From positions 124,001-188,000 of the forward strand of contig NZ_BDBD01000004.1 in the NCBI RefSeq assembly GCF_001612805.1: a stretch of DNA of 64,000 bases. Reading direction: 5' to 3'. The stretch comes from Nocardia coubleae NBRC 108252. Lineage in GTDB: Bacteria > Actinomycetota > Actinomycetes > Mycobacteriales > Mycobacteriaceae. The position numbers were made by a program, and so were the translations under genes. Positions 52,326 to 64,000 of this stretch are shown piece after piece. Below the pieces are notes generated by a model. It had not been told where the DNA came from. It saw only the letters and a list, made by a program, of their open reading frames with translations, and ran no database searches. The stretch's first letter is position 1. Every line of letters starts with the position of its first letter.

Positions 52326-53543
52326 TCAGCGCAGCAGCGGGACGAGCGCGTCGAGCACCCTGCTCGCCAGCAGCGCCTTGGAACCGTGATCGAGTGCCAC
52401 CTCGGTGCCGTCGGCCCCGAGCAGCCACCCGTCGTTGGTGTCGACCTCGAACGCCTTGCCCTCACCCACCGCGTTGACCACGAGCAGGTCGCAGCCCTTG
52501 CGGGCCAGTTTCGCGCGGGCGTGGGTGAGCACGTCACCGTTGTCGTCCCCGGTCTCGGCGGCGAAACCGACGATCGCGGTGCCGTCGAGCCTGCCCTCGG
52601 TGCGGGCGTCGACCAGACCGGCGAGGATGTCGGCGTTCTTGGTCAACGGGATCACGTCGGGTTCGTCGGCGCCCTTCTTGATCTTCGCTGCCGCCACGTG
52701 GGTCGGACGGAAATCGGCGACCGCGGCGGCCATGACGACCGCATCGGCGCCGACGGCGTGCTTGTCGACGGCCGTCTTGAGCTGTTCGGCGGTGGTGATG
52801 TGGACCAGCTCGACCGCGGCGGGCGGGGCGAGCTCGATGGTGTTGCCCGCGATCAGCGTCACCTGGGCGCCACGCTGGGCGGCGACCCTGGCCAGGGCGT
52901 AACCCTGCTTACCGGAGCTGCGGTTACCGAGGAAACGCACCGGGTCGAGAGGTTCCCTCGTCCCACCTGCGGTGATCACCACGCGGCGACCGGTCAGGTC
53001 GCGGGGCAGTGCGTCGGCGCGCTCGAGCAGCAGCGAGGCCAGACCGAAGATCTCCTCCGGTTCCGGCAGCCGTCCCGGCCCCGTGTCGGTACCGGTGAGC
53101 CGGCCCGACGCGGGTTCCATGACGGTGGCGCCGTGCGCGCGCAGCGTCGCGACATTGGCCACCGTCGCCGGATGCTCCCACATCTCGGTGTGCATCGCGG
53201 GCGCGAACAACACCGGACATCGGGCCGTCAGCAAGGTGGCGGTGAGCAGATCGTCGGCGCGCCCCTGGGCGGCGCGGGCCATCAGATCCGCGGTAGCGGG
53301 GGCGATGACGACGAGATCGGCCTCCTGGCCGATCCGTACATGCGGCACCTCGGGCACGTCGGTGAACACGTCCGTGTGCACCGGCTGACCGGACAGCGCC
53401 TCGAAGGTCGCCTTGCCGACGAACTGCAGCGCGGCCTCGGTGGGGATGACCCGCACCTGGTGCCCGGTCTCGGTGAAACGGCGAACGAGGGCACACGCCT
53501 TGTAAGCGGCGATGCCCCCGCCGACCCCGACGACGATCCGCAT
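52326..53543 (-). CDS. coaBC: Bifunctional phosphopantothenoylcysteine decarboxylase/synthetase
   Basis: 405 residues from the ATG at 53543. The N-terminal CoaC half (IVVGVGGGIAAYKA; APAMHTEMWEHP, with Met and the usual catalytic-region residues) is an FMN-dependent decarboxylase; the C-terminal CoaB half (VVITAGGTREPLDPVRFLGNRSSGKQG; AAVADFRP; KIKK) is a CTP-dependent ligase. Together they carry out two steps of coenzyme A synthesis. The frame extends upstream only as noise over rpoZ. Follows rpoZ by 28 bp. Confidence 0.95.
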   Translation of the reverse strand: MRIVVGVGGGIAAYKACALVRRFTETGHQVRVIPTEAALQFVGKATFEALSGQPVHTDVFTDVPEVPHVRIGQEADLVVIAPATADLMARAAQGRADDLLTATLLTARCPVLFAPAMHTEMWEHPATVANVATLRAHGATVMEPASGRLTGTDTGPGRLPEPEEIFGLASLLLERADALPRDLTGRRVVITAGGTREPLDPVRFLGNRSSGKQGYALARVAAQRGAQVTLIAGNTIELAPPAAVELVHITTAEQLKTAVDKHAVGADAVVMAAAVADFRPTHVAAAKIKKGADEPDVIPLTKNADILAGLVDARTEGRLDGTAIVGFAAETGDDNGDVLTHARAKLARKGCDLLVVNAVGEGKAFEVDTNDGWLLGADGTEVALDHGSKALLASRVLDALVPLLR

Positions 53544-53571
53544 GGTCTTTACGCCTCCCGGCTGGGGATTG

Positions 53572-53850
53572 TCACTCGCCCTCGGTGTGTTCGAGCAGGT
53601 CGGAGTGGATTTCGCGCATGGCGACCGACAGCGGCTTCTCCTGCAGACCCGGCTCGACGAGCGGGCCGACGTACTCGAGGATGCCGTCACCGAGCTGGTT
53701 GTAGTAGTCGTTGATCTGCCGGGCGCGCTTGGCCGCGTAGATCACGAGGGCGTACTTGGACGAGGTGCGCTCGAGCAGCTCGTCGATCGGCGGGTTGGTC
53801 AGGCCGATGGGAGTGTCGTACGCGGGTGCAGCGGTGATGTCCGTGCTCAC
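53572..53850 (-). CDS. rpoZ: RNA polymerase omega subunit
   Basis: 92 residues. Small subunit that helps RNA polymerase assembly. [36 protein letters not shown] is the family core, and [13 protein letters not shown] is the C-terminal helix. Gene order mihF-gmk-rpoZ-coaBC is the usual one in actinobacteria. Confidence 0.95.
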   Translation of the reverse strand: MSTDITAAPAYDTPIGLTNPPIDELLERTSSKYALVIYAAKRARQINDYYNQLGDGILEYVGPLVEPGLQEKPLSVAMREIHSDLLEHTEGE

Positions 53851-53877
53851 TAGGGGAGGCTCCTGCGGTTTAGTGGG

Positions 53878-54465
53878 TCAAGAACTCGAATTTGTGCTAA
53901 CGAACAAGGATACCAACTGCTCGCAGGCGGTCGTCACCTCGGCGTTCACAATGACCGTGTCGAACTCGTCACGTGCGGCCAATTCGACCCGGGCGGTCTC
54001 GAGCCTGCGCTCGATCACCTCGGGGGTCTCGGTACCGCGTGAACGCAGCCGCGAGACCAGTTCTTCCCAGCTCGGCGGGGCGAGAAACACCAGCAGCGCT
54101 TCCGGCATCGCCTGCCGGACCGACCGCGCACCGGCCAGGTCGACTTCGAGCAGTACCGATCGTCCGGCGTCCAGTGCCTCACGCACCGGCGCCGCGGGGG
54201 TGCCCGATCGCTGCAACCCCCCATGGATGTCCGCCCATTCGAGCAGTTCGTCCGCCTCGATCATGGCGTCGAAATCGGCTCGGGAAACGAAGCGGTAGTC
54301 GCGTCCGTCGACCTCGCCGGGGCGCGGGGCCCTGGTGGTGGCCGAGACGCTGAAAACCAGCTCGGGCAAACGTTCCCGCACGCACCGCACGACCGTCGAC
54401 TTGCCGACGGCCGAGGGGCCGACCAGTACAACCAGTCGGCCCTTCCGCGTGTGTTGTTCGACCAC
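53878..54465 (-). CDS. gmk: Guanylate kinase
   Basis: 195 residues. Phosphorylates GMP to GDP. P-loop [15 protein letters not shown] near residue 16, GMP-binding [20 protein letters not shown] (as [11 protein letters not shown] here) and [19 protein letters not shown]. Starts 5 bp after mihF; the start ATG at 54465 (MVEQHTRKG) fits family length. Confidence 0.96.
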   Translation of the reverse strand: MVEQHTRKGRLVVLVGPSAVGKSTVVRCVRERLPELVFSVSATTRAPRPGEVDGRDYRFVSRADFDAMIEADELLEWADIHGGLQRSGTPAAPVREALDAGRSVLLEVDLAGARSVRQAMPEALLVFLAPPSWEELVSRLRSRGTETPEVIERRLETARVELAARDEFDTVIVNAEVTTACEQLVSLFVSTNSSS

Positions 54466-54470
54466 CTGGA

Positions 54471-54791
54471 TCAGGAGTCGAAGTCGAAGCGAGCCAGCAG
54501 CGCCTTGCGCTGACGGTCGCCCAGGCCACGGAGACGCCGGGTGGGGGCGATCTCCAGCTCGGTCATGATCTCGGCGGCCTTGACCTTGCCCACCTTCGGC
54601 AGAGCCTCGAGCAGCGCCGACACCTTCATCTTGCCGAGGATCTCGTCGGATTCGGCGTCGGTGAGGACCTGCTTCAGGTTGGTGCCGCCTCGCTTCAGGC
54701 GCTCCTTGAGCTCTGCCCGAGCGCGGCGAGCGGCAGCCGCCTTCTCCAGAGCAGCGGCGCGCTGCTCGTCAGTCAGCTGGGGAAGGGCCAC
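54471..54791 (-). CDS. mihF: Actinobacterial integration host factor
   Basis: 106 residues from the GTG at 54791. I prefer this to the ATG at 54815 because GGAGG (54797-54801) lies 5 bp before it and because the product then begins [19 protein letters not shown], the known beginning of mIHF. One helix-two-turn-helix-like unit is present ([26 protein letters not shown]) followed by [16 protein letters not shown]. Binds and bends DNA as part of the nucleoid. First gene of the mihF-gmk-rpoZ-coaBC set. Confidence 0.95.
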   Translation of the reverse strand: MALPQLTDEQRAAALEKAAAARRARAELKERLKRGGTNLKQVLTDAESDEILGKMKVSALLEALPKVGKVKAAEIMTELEIAPTRRLRGLGDRQRKALLARFDFDS

Positions 54792-55139
54792 GGGTTCCTC
54801 CGTCTCATCGTTCATTGCTAGATCTACCGCCGGTTACCCGGACGGTCTGTGCGACCGTACCCACGGTGCCCGCCGATTGCGAACCCGACCCCCAGGTCAG
54901 GGGCGGATTACGGATGCCGTATGGCGCGCGCGGGCATGATGCGGCGAGGTCGGATTCCCGCCATCCGATCGTACCGCCGAATTTCGGAAACACGCCTGGA
55001 CCTGCGGTTATACCGTTTTGGGCGATGTTAGCCACCGGGTAACGTGAGCACGGTCGGCCGGTCCGGCAAACCCGGTGCGGCGCGACCAGCGACTTTCCCG
55101 AATTTATGCGCGTGTCGCACGTGTTCGTACCGCGTGTCG
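54792..55139. other. Promoter region of the mihF operon
   Basis: 348 bp between the mihF start and the stop of a TetR gene. The right part is AT-richer; TATAAC on the - strand (55008-55013) could be a -10, without a convincing -35. No gene, and no clear terminator after the TetR gene. Confidence 0.4.
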
Positions 55140-55730
55140 TCACTTGCGGGCGCGAAACCGGTCCAGTACGGCCCCCGCGGCGGTCGCGGTCACGTCGTCG
55201 ATCCAGCCCGGAATCGGGGCGGCTCGGGCGATGTAATCGCGAACCAATCCGTACGGAATCGCCTTCACCGCCGCCTCGGCGATCGCCCGGGACTCGTCGT
55301 CGACCACCCCGAATTCGGTCGACACGGCGGCCAGCAGCGCGGCCTGCATCTCGTCGTTGACGCCCGCGATCGCGGTCCGCAGCTCCTCGGGCCCCACATC
55401 GAGCAATTCTTCCCGATGGAACATCTTCATCGCCCTGGCCTCGGTGGGGTGCTCACGGCAGTAGCGAGGCAGGAAGACGGCCGCCGACAGCAGCGGCTGC
55501 GGCCCGCGCAGCGCGGCGACGAAACCCTCGTGGAAGCGCCGGATCGAACGCAGCCACAACCGGGCGAGGAGTTCGTCACGTGAGGCGAACCGCACGTAGA
55601 TGGAGCCGGAGTGCACGCTCGCGGCCTTGCCGATGGCGGCGATCGACGGCCGGGCGACCGCCGGGTCGGCGAGCAGGTCACGGGCGGCGTCGAGCACCTG
55701 ATCGTCGGTGAAGAGACGGGGTCTTGCCAC
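55140..55730 (-). CDS. TetR-family repressor
   Basis: 196 residues from the GTG at 55730. The helix-turn-helix part reads VARPSIAAIGKAASVHSGSIYVRFASRDELLARLW (residues about 25-59). The rest is helical; RYCREHPTEARAMKMFHREELLDVGPEEL is the ligand-domain core. TAGGCT lies about 6 bp upstream and the start lacks an RBS, suggesting a leaderless transcript. The divergent membrane-protein gene starts only 24 bp away and is its likely target. Ligand unknown. Confidence 0.87.
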   Translation of the reverse strand: MARPRLFTDDQVLDAARDLLADPAVARPSIAAIGKAASVHSGSIYVRFASRDELLARLWLRSIRRFHEGFVAALRGPQPLLSAAVFLPRYCREHPTEARAMKMFHREELLDVGPEELRTAIAGVNDEMQAALLAAVSTEFGVVDDESRAIAEAAVKAIPYGLVRDYIARAAPIPGWIDDVTATAAGAVLDRFRARK

Positions 55731-55754
55731 CGCGTCAGCCTAGTGGCACAGTTT

Positions 55755-56105
55755 ATGAATATGAATTCAAAAACTCGTTTTCCGCTCGCCGGGGCGTCGT
55801 TGATCTTCATCGCGAGCGTGCACACGGTCATGGGCATCGCACTGCTGGCGGCGGGCGATCAGGACACGGAGCTGTCGTTCTGGTTCACCCTGTTCGGCGT
55901 GGTCGGCGTCGGCCTCGGTTTGGCCATGATCGACCTGGAACGGGCGCGTGGGTTCGTGCCCGCGCCGGTGCTCGGCACGCTGGCGCTGGTGACGGCGTGC
56001 GGGCTGATCTACCAACCGCTGTCGGGGTTCGTCACCTTGCTCGTCCCGGTCGGGGTCGGCGCGCTCGGTTGGTGGCGGGCCAGGAACGCCCTCGTCGCCG
56101 CCTGA
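55755..56105 (+). CDS. Small four-helix membrane protein
   Basis: 116 residues from the ATG at 55755 (a second ATG at 55761 is possible; ATGAAT is repeated in tandem there). Four hydrophobic segments (about 9-29, 41-57, 66-85 and 91-107) with little else. It resembles small DUF membrane proteins that occur beside TetR genes. No RBS; TAGTGG 8 bp before the ATG could be a -10 of a leaderless transcript. Divergent from the TetR gene, likely controlled by it. Confidence 0.78.
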   Translation: MNMNSKTRFPLAGASLIFIASVHTVMGIALLAAGDQDTELSFWFTLFGVVGVGLGLAMIDLERARGFVPAPVLGTLALVTACGLIYQPLSGFVTLLVPVGVGALGWWRARNALVAA

Positions 56106-56187
56106 ACGCGTCGATCCACCCGGACCGTCGGGAACTCGAAAACAATTGCGCCAGAGGCCATTTCGGCACCCTTACGGGGGTACGACA

Positions 56188-56225
56188 ACGGAGCCGGAGC
56201 GGCTCGCACGCCACTCCGGCTCCGT
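56188..56225 (-). terminator. Terminator of the pyrimidine operon
   Basis: ACGGAGCCGGAG pairs perfectly over 12 bp with CTCCGGCTCCGT around a 14-nt loop, starting 11 bp after the pyrF stop. Confidence 0.85.
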
Positions 56226-56236
56226 CACAGCAGATA

Positions 56237-57058
56237 TCAGGCCTGCAGGAAGGCGAACTCCTCCTGCAGCTGAGCGGTCTTGTCGCACAGCGCCGTCACC
56301 GACGGGCCCGCGTTGAGCACCTCACGCGACACATTCGGGACCACCGCCGACAGGTTCGCCTCGGGGACGAGCGCGCGGATCGAGTCCGCTCCCCCGCCCT
56401 GGGCGCCCACTCCCGGCATGAGGATGGGCCCGTTGAGCTTCGACAGGTCGGGCGCCTCGGTGAGCGTGGCGCCGACGACCACCCCGACGGAGCCGAATCC
56501 GTCGCCCGTGTTGCGTGCGGCGGCCTCGTCGACCATCGTCTGCGCGATCGTTCGCCCGTCGGCCGCGGTGATCCGCTGCAGCTGCGCCCCTTCGGGATTG
56601 GAGGTCGCCGCCAGGACGAACACGCCACGACTGTTGGCCTCGGCCAGGCTCAGTGCCGGGTCGAGTGATCCGAAACCGAGGTACGGCGAGACCGTCACGG
56701 CGTCGGAACCGAGCGGCCCGTCACCGAGCCAGGCGTGCGCGTAGGCGTCCATGGTGGAGCCGATGTCGCCGCGCTTGGCGTCGGCGAGCACCAGGGTGCC
56801 CGAGGCACGCAGCACCGAGATGGTGCGTTCCAGGACCGCGATGCCGCCGGAGCCGTAGGTCTCGAAGAACGCGACCTGCGGCTTCACCAGGGCGACGCGA
56901 CCGTCGAAGGCCTCGACACAGATCTCGGCGAACGCCTCGAGCCCGTCGACGTCTTCGGTGAGCCCCCACGCCCGTAGCAGGGCGGGGTGGGGGTCGATGC
57001 CGACGCACACCGGACCGAACTGCCGCATGGCGTGCTGCAACCGGTGACCGAATGTCAT
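56237..57058 (-). CDS. pyrF: Orotidine 5'-phosphate decarboxylase
   Basis: 273 residues from the ATG at 57058; residues before it in the open frame are shadow. The type 2 form of the enzyme: [11 protein letters not shown], the catalytic [21 protein letters not shown] (Lys-x-Asp) near residue 95, and PGVGAQGG near the C-terminus. Last step of UMP synthesis. Starts one base after the carB stop (TGA-C-ATG). Confidence 0.95.
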   Translation of the reverse strand: MTFGHRLQHAMRQFGPVCVGIDPHPALLRAWGLTEDVDGLEAFAEICVEAFDGRVALVKPQVAFFETYGSGGIAVLERTISVLRASGTLVLADAKRGDIGSTMDAYAHAWLGDGPLGSDAVTVSPYLGFGSLDPALSLAEANSRGVFVLAATSNPEGAQLQRITAADGRTIAQTMVDEAAARNTGDGFGSVGVVVGATLTEAPDLSKLNGPILMPGVGAQGGGADSIRALVPEANLSAVVPNVSREVLNAGPSVTALCDKTAQLQEEFAFLQA

Positions 57059-57059
57059 G

Positions 57060-60421
<3,362 letters not shown>

Positions 60422-60422
<1 letters not shown>

Positions 60423-61537
60423 CAGGCTCCTTCCATGAGACCGGCGAAACGGTCGAACAGATATGCGGCGTCGTGCGGGCCTGCGGCGGCCTCGGGGTGG
60501 TACTGCACCGAGAAGGCGCGACCGTCGATCAGTCGCACACCCTCGACGGTGCCGTCGTTGGCGCAGACGTGGGAGACCTCGGCCTTGCCGAAGGGCGTGT
60601 CGAACTGCTCGCCCTTCTCGCCCTCCAGGGCGAAGCCGTGGTTCTGCGCGGTGATGGAGATGCGGCCGGTGCCCGCTTCGACGACCGGGATGTTGATGCC
60701 CCGGTGGCCGAACTTCATCTTGTAGGTCTCGCGGCCCAGTGCCCGGCCCAGGATCTGGTTGCCGAAGCAGATGCCGAACAGCGGGATCCCGCGCTCGAGC
60801 ACTCCCTGGGTGAGCGCGATCGCGCCGGTCTGGGTGGCCGGGTCGCCGGGGCCGTTGGAGAGGAACACACCGTTGGGGTTCAGCGCCAGGATGTCGTCGA
60901 GGGAGGTGTTCGACGGCACCACATGGGTGCGCACACCGCGTTCGGCGAACATGCGCGGGGTGTTGGTCTTGATGCCGAGGTCGACCGCGACGACGGTGAA
61001 GCGGTGGTCGCCCACCGGCTCGATGGTGTACATGCCGTCGGTGCTGACCTCTTCGGCCAGATCCGCGCCGAGCATGGACGGCTGACCGTTCACGCGGGCG
61101 AGCAGTTCCTCGTCACCGGCGAGGGCGGCACCGGAGAAGATGCCCGCCTTCATCGACCCGCGGGTGCGCAGGTGGCGCACGACCGCGCGGGTGTCGATGC
61201 CGGCGATGCCGACCACGTTCTGCTTGTCGAGCTGATCCTGCAGCGTGCCGGTGGCGCGCCAGTTCGACGAGATCGTCGAGGGGTCGCGCACGGCATAGCC
61301 GGCGACCCAGATCTTGCCGGACTCGTCGTCCTCGTCGTTCCAGCCCGTGTTGCCGATCTGCGGGGCGGTGGCCACCACGATCTGGCGGTCGTAGCTGGGA
61401 TCGGTGAGGGTCTCCTGGTACCCGGTCATCGCGGTGCAGAACACCGCTTCACCCAGGGTCTGCCCCTCGGCGCCGAAGGCCGTACCGCGAAATACGCGGC
61501 CGTCCTCCAGCACAAGGGCTGCCTTAACTTTCGTCAT
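60422..61537 (-). CDS. carA: Carbamoyl-phosphate synthase small subunit
   Basis: 371 residues. The glutaminase subunit feeds ammonia to CarB. The class I amidotransferase triad is present: [12 protein letters not shown], the nucleophile Cys in [12 protein letters not shown], and His-x-Glu in [12 protein letters not shown]. The N-terminal half has [18 protein letters not shown]. The start at 61537 lies 14 bp inside the preceding membrane-protein gene. Confidence 0.97.
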
Positions 61538-62042
61538 TCGTCTCGTCTCCCGTCGTCACCCTGGTCGCATCCGCGGTCCATGCCGGGTACACCGTCTTGT
61601 CGTCGCCCCGGAATCCGGTATCGATCTCGGTTCCGGTCGGCAGTGTCCAGCGAATTACCAGCACACCATTGTCCGTCATCACTTTGCCCGCGTGTCCGCG
61701 CTCGGTGCGCACGGCCGTCACGGATTCCTGCGGAATCCAGATCGGCGTCGCCCCGTCACGTTCGAGCAGGATCCCGCGTTCGAACCGCGTCAGTTCGGCG
61801 GTCGCGCGGAACCCCAGGTCACCGACCGCGATCCGGTTCTGCCAGCTGGGTGCGAAGGTGCTGCCCAGGTACAGACCGGTGGTCGGCTCCAGCAGTTGCG
61901 CACCCAGTTCGGCGGGCACGGTCGGCAGGTCACCGATCCGCGACTGCTGGCTCGCGGCTTTCTTCTGCCAGGCCCGGTACATCAGCCACAGGCACAGTAC
62001 GAATACCGCCAGCAGCCCGACTACCCACAGCGTTCTCTCCAC
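61524..62042 (-). CDS. Membrane protein of the pyrimidine operon
   Basis: 172 residues. One N-terminal membrane helix (about 5-23, [20 protein letters not shown]), then a cytosolic domain: [65 protein letters not shown]. The pattern is like a bacterial PH-type domain. It corresponds in position to Rv1382 of M. tuberculosis, between pyrC and carA, and overlaps carA by 14 bp, so it is co-translated. No known role in pyrimidine synthesis. Confidence 0.85.
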   Translation of the reverse strand: MERTLWVVGLLAVFVLCLWLMYRAWQKKAASQQSRIGDLPTVPAELGAQLLEPTTGLYLGSTFAPSWQNRIAVGDLGFRATAELTRFERGILLERDGATPIWIPQESVTAVRTERGHAGKVMTDNGVLVIRWTLPTGTEIDTGFRGDDKTVYPAWTADATRVTTGDETNDES

Positions 62043-62054
62043 GTCCTGGCCTCC

Positions 62055-63353
62055 CTAGATCCCGACCGCCTTGCCCTCGCGGGCAGTTACCCGGCCGCGC
62101 AGCACGGTGGCTGTGACCTCGGCCGGGAACGTCATGTCCTCGAACGGCGTGTTGTTCGAGATGCTCGCCAGTTCGGCGCCGCGCACCGTCCACTCGGCGT
62201 CGGGGTCGATGAGTGTGAGGTTGGCGGGTTCGCCGACGGCGATCGGGCGGCCGTGGTCGTCGAGTCCGACGATCGCGGCGGGCTTCTCGCTCATCACCTT
62301 CGCGACACCGCGCCAGTCGAGCAGACCCGGCTGCACCATCGTCTGCACGATGATCGACAGGGCCGTCTCGAGGCCGAGCATGCCGGGGCGCGCCACCGCG
62401 AACTCGCAGCACTTGTCCTGTTCGGCGTGCGGGGCGTGGTCGGTGGCGACACAGTCGATGATCCCGTCGGCCAGGGCCTGCCGCAGCGCGGCGGCGTCGG
62501 AGGCCTCGCGCAGCGGCGGGTTCACCTTGTTGACCGCGTCGTAGGTCTCGAGGCGCGAGTCGTCGAGCAGCAGGTGGTGCGGGGTGACCTCGGCGGTGAT
62601 CGAAATCCCCTGGGACTTGGCCCATTTCACCAGCTCGACGGTGCCCGCGGTGGAGGCGTGGCAGATGTGCACGCGGGCACCGGCGTCGCGGGCGAGCAGG
62701 GCGTCACGCGCGACGATCGACTCCTCGGCGGCCCGCGGCCAGCCGGCCAGACCGAGCCGGGCGGCGTTCGGACCCTCGTGCGCGACGGCGCCCTTGGTCA
62801 GGCGCGGTTCCTCGGCGTGCTGGGCGATCAGGACTCCGAGCGAATTCGCGTACTCGAGCGCGCGCCGCATGATGAGCGGGTCGTAGACGCAGTGCCCGTC
62901 GTCGGAGAACATCCGGACCTGGCCGACACCGGCGGCCATGGTGCCCATCTCCGCGAGCTGCTTGCCTTCCAGGCCGACCGTCACCGCGCCGACGGGGAAC
63001 ACGTCGACCAGGCCGACCTCCTGGCCGCGCCGCCACACGTGATCGGTGATGACGTGCGAATCGGCGACCGGGCTGGTGTTGGCCATGGCGAACACGGCGG
63101 TGTACCCGCCGAGAGCGGCCGCGGCGGAACCGGTTTCGATGGTCTCGGTGTCTTCGCGGCCGGGTTCGCGCAGGTGGGTGTGCAGGTCGACGAAGCCGGG
63201 CAGCAGGATCTGGCCGTTGCCCTCGATGATCTCGGCGTCGTCGGCGGCCGTGAGACCGGAACCGATCTCGGCGATGACGGTGCCGCGCACCAGCACGTCG
63301 ACCGGCTCGCCCTCACCGTAAAGCTTGACGTTCTTGATGAGCAGCTCAGTCAT
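62055..63353 (-). CDS. pyrC: Dihydroorotase
   Basis: 432 residues from the ATG at 63353; the frame runs open over pyrB but that part is shadow. Class I dihydroorotase: metal site [47 protein letters not shown] and the catalytic Asp in [13 protein letters not shown]. It closes carbamoyl-aspartate to dihydroorotate. Start overlaps the pyrB stop by 4 bp (ATGA). Confidence 0.96.
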   Translation of the reverse strand: MTELLIKNVKLYGEGEPVDVLVRGTVIAEIGSGLTAADDAEIIEGNGQILLPGFVDLHTHLREPGREDTETIETGSAAAALGGYTAVFAMANTSPVADSHVITDHVWRRGQEVGLVDVFPVGAVTVGLEGKQLAEMGTMAAGVGQVRMFSDDGHCVYDPLIMRRALEYANSLGVLIAQHAEEPRLTKGAVAHEGPNAARLGLAGWPRAAEESIVARDALLARDAGARVHICHASTAGTVELVKWAKSQGISITAEVTPHHLLLDDSRLETYDAVNKVNPPLREASDAAALRQALADGIIDCVATDHAPHAEQDKCCEFAVARPGMLGLETALSIIVQTMVQPGLLDWRGVAKVMSEKPAAIVGLDDHGRPIAVGEPANLTLIDPDAEWTVRGAELASISNNTPFEDMTFPAEVTATVLRGRVTAREGKAVGI

Positions 63354-64000
63354 ACCGTTTCCTCCTGACCGACGAGCAGCCGGAACAGCACGGCCATCCG
63401 CATGTGCACACCGTTGGAGACCTGCTGCAGCACAGCGGCTTTCGGTGAGTCCGCGACGGCCGAGGCGATTTCCATGCCGCGCAGCATCGGACCGGGGTGC
63501 AGCACCACCGCGTCGTCGTCGAGCAGCGCGAGCCTGCGCTCGGACAATCCGTAGTTGATCGAGTATTCGCGGGCCGACGGGAAGAACCCGCCGTTCATCC
63601 GCTCCGCCTGCACGCGCAGCATCATCACCGCGTCGGCGCCGGGCAGTTCGGCATCGAGGGAGGTCGCGACCCGGCAGGGCCAGGCGTCGACCCCGACCGG
63701 CAGCAGCGTGCGCGGCGCGACCAGCACCACTTCGGCGCCGAGAGTGTCGAGCAGTACGACGTTGGACCGGGCGACCCGGCTGTGCAGGATGTCGCCGACC
63801 AGCACCACCCGCTTGCCCTCGATGTCGCCGAGGCGCTGACGCAGGGTCAGCGCGTCGAGCAGCGCCTGGGTGGGGTGCTGGTGGGTGCCGTCGCCCGCGT
63901 TGATGATCGACGGGGCCTGCCGGTTCTCCTCGCGGGCCCACTGTTCCATCCAGCGCGCGATCTGGTGCGCCGCGCCCGAGGCGGGGTGGCGCACGATCAG
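63350..64000 (-). CDS. pyrB: Aspartate carbamoyltransferase catalytic subunit, 5' part outside window
   Basis: C-terminal 216 residues are visible; the frame continues past base 64000, so the GTG at 63994 is not the start. [54 protein letters not shown] and [12 protein letters not shown] match the catalytic chain; the carbamoyl-phosphate STRT motif lies outside the window. Joins carbamoyl phosphate and aspartate. First visible gene of the - strand pyr operon; no pyrI-like regulatory gene lies between it and pyrC. Confidence 0.96.
   Translation of the reverse strand: MIVRHPASGAAHQIARWMEQWAREENRQAPSIINAGDGTHQHPTQALLDALTLRQRLGDIEGKRVVLVGDILHSRVARSNVVLLDTLGAEVVLVAPRTLLPVGVDAWPCRVATSLDAELPGADAVMMLRVQAERMNGGFFPSAREYSINYGLSERRLALLDDDAVVLHPGPMLRGMEIASAVADSPKAAVLQQVSNGVHMRMAVLFRLLVGQEETV

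Overview
The window is high-GC actinobacterial chromosome, most likely Nocardia or a close relative in the Mycobacteriales. Gene order follows the Mycobacterium tuberculosis stretch from the heme A synthase/quinone reductase/heme O synthase genes through the pentose phosphate, triose phosphate, whiA-rapZ-uvrC, riboflavin, rsmB-fmt, priA-metK-coaBC-rpoZ-gmk-mihF and pyrimidine genes, but without PE/PPE genes. The actinobacterial integration host factor (mihF), the OpcA cofactor of Zwf, the WhiA/YvcK/RapZ trio and frequent GTG starts fit. The genus is inferred from memory of gene order, not from a search.

Layout. 1-3.5 kb: heme A synthase (cut by the window edge), a small conserved protein, a quinone oxidoreductase and heme O synthase. 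3.9-10.4 kb: a tight + strand pentose phosphate operon tkt-tal-zwf-opcA-pgl. 10.4-19.2 kb: the accessory part. It holds a SnoaL-like/MarR pair under a palindromic operator candidate, a fused E1 alpha-beta 2-oxoacid dehydrogenase, a small secreted protein, a one-module NRPS (C-A-PCP-TE, EntF-like) and a membrane protein. 19.2-25 kb: secG, an MFS exporter, a double-META lipoprotein, then tpiA-pgk-gap. 25.2-30.3 kb: whiA, yvcK, rapZ, uvrC. 30.5-33.7 kb: a small membrane protein, a HAD hydrolase and a lipoprotein gamma-glutamyltransferase. 33.8-38.4 kb: ribE-ribBA-ribH-PH protein, an unrecognised small protein, and rpe. 38.4-40.1 kb: anti-sigma factor and SigF/SigB-type sigma factor, and an MmcQ/YjbR protein. 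40.4-44 kb: def-fmt-rsmB. 44-48.4 kb: secreted lipase-like protein, PadR, thioesterase-like protein, TetR and an NmrA-like protein. 48.7-54.8 kb: priA, metK, coaBC, rpoZ, gmk, mihF. 55.1-56.1 kb: a divergent TetR/membrane-protein pair. 56.2-64 kb: pyrimidine operon pyrB-pyrC-(membrane protein)-carA-carB-pyrF on the - strand, with pyrB cut by the window edge.

Most of the window is housekeeping DNA with 1-16 bp gene overlaps that imply translational coupling, separated by strong GC-rich hairpins. The features most worth following are a perfect 36-bp in-frame tandem duplication just after the condensation-domain active site of the NRPS, a Pro-rich insertion at the start of its adenylation domain, a long inverted repeat in the ribBA leader, a MarR-type palindrome overlapping a probable -10 box, and an Arg/Gly-rich N-terminal extension of about 245 residues on RsmB. 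I saw no rRNA, tRNA, CRISPR array, insertion sequence or prophage.
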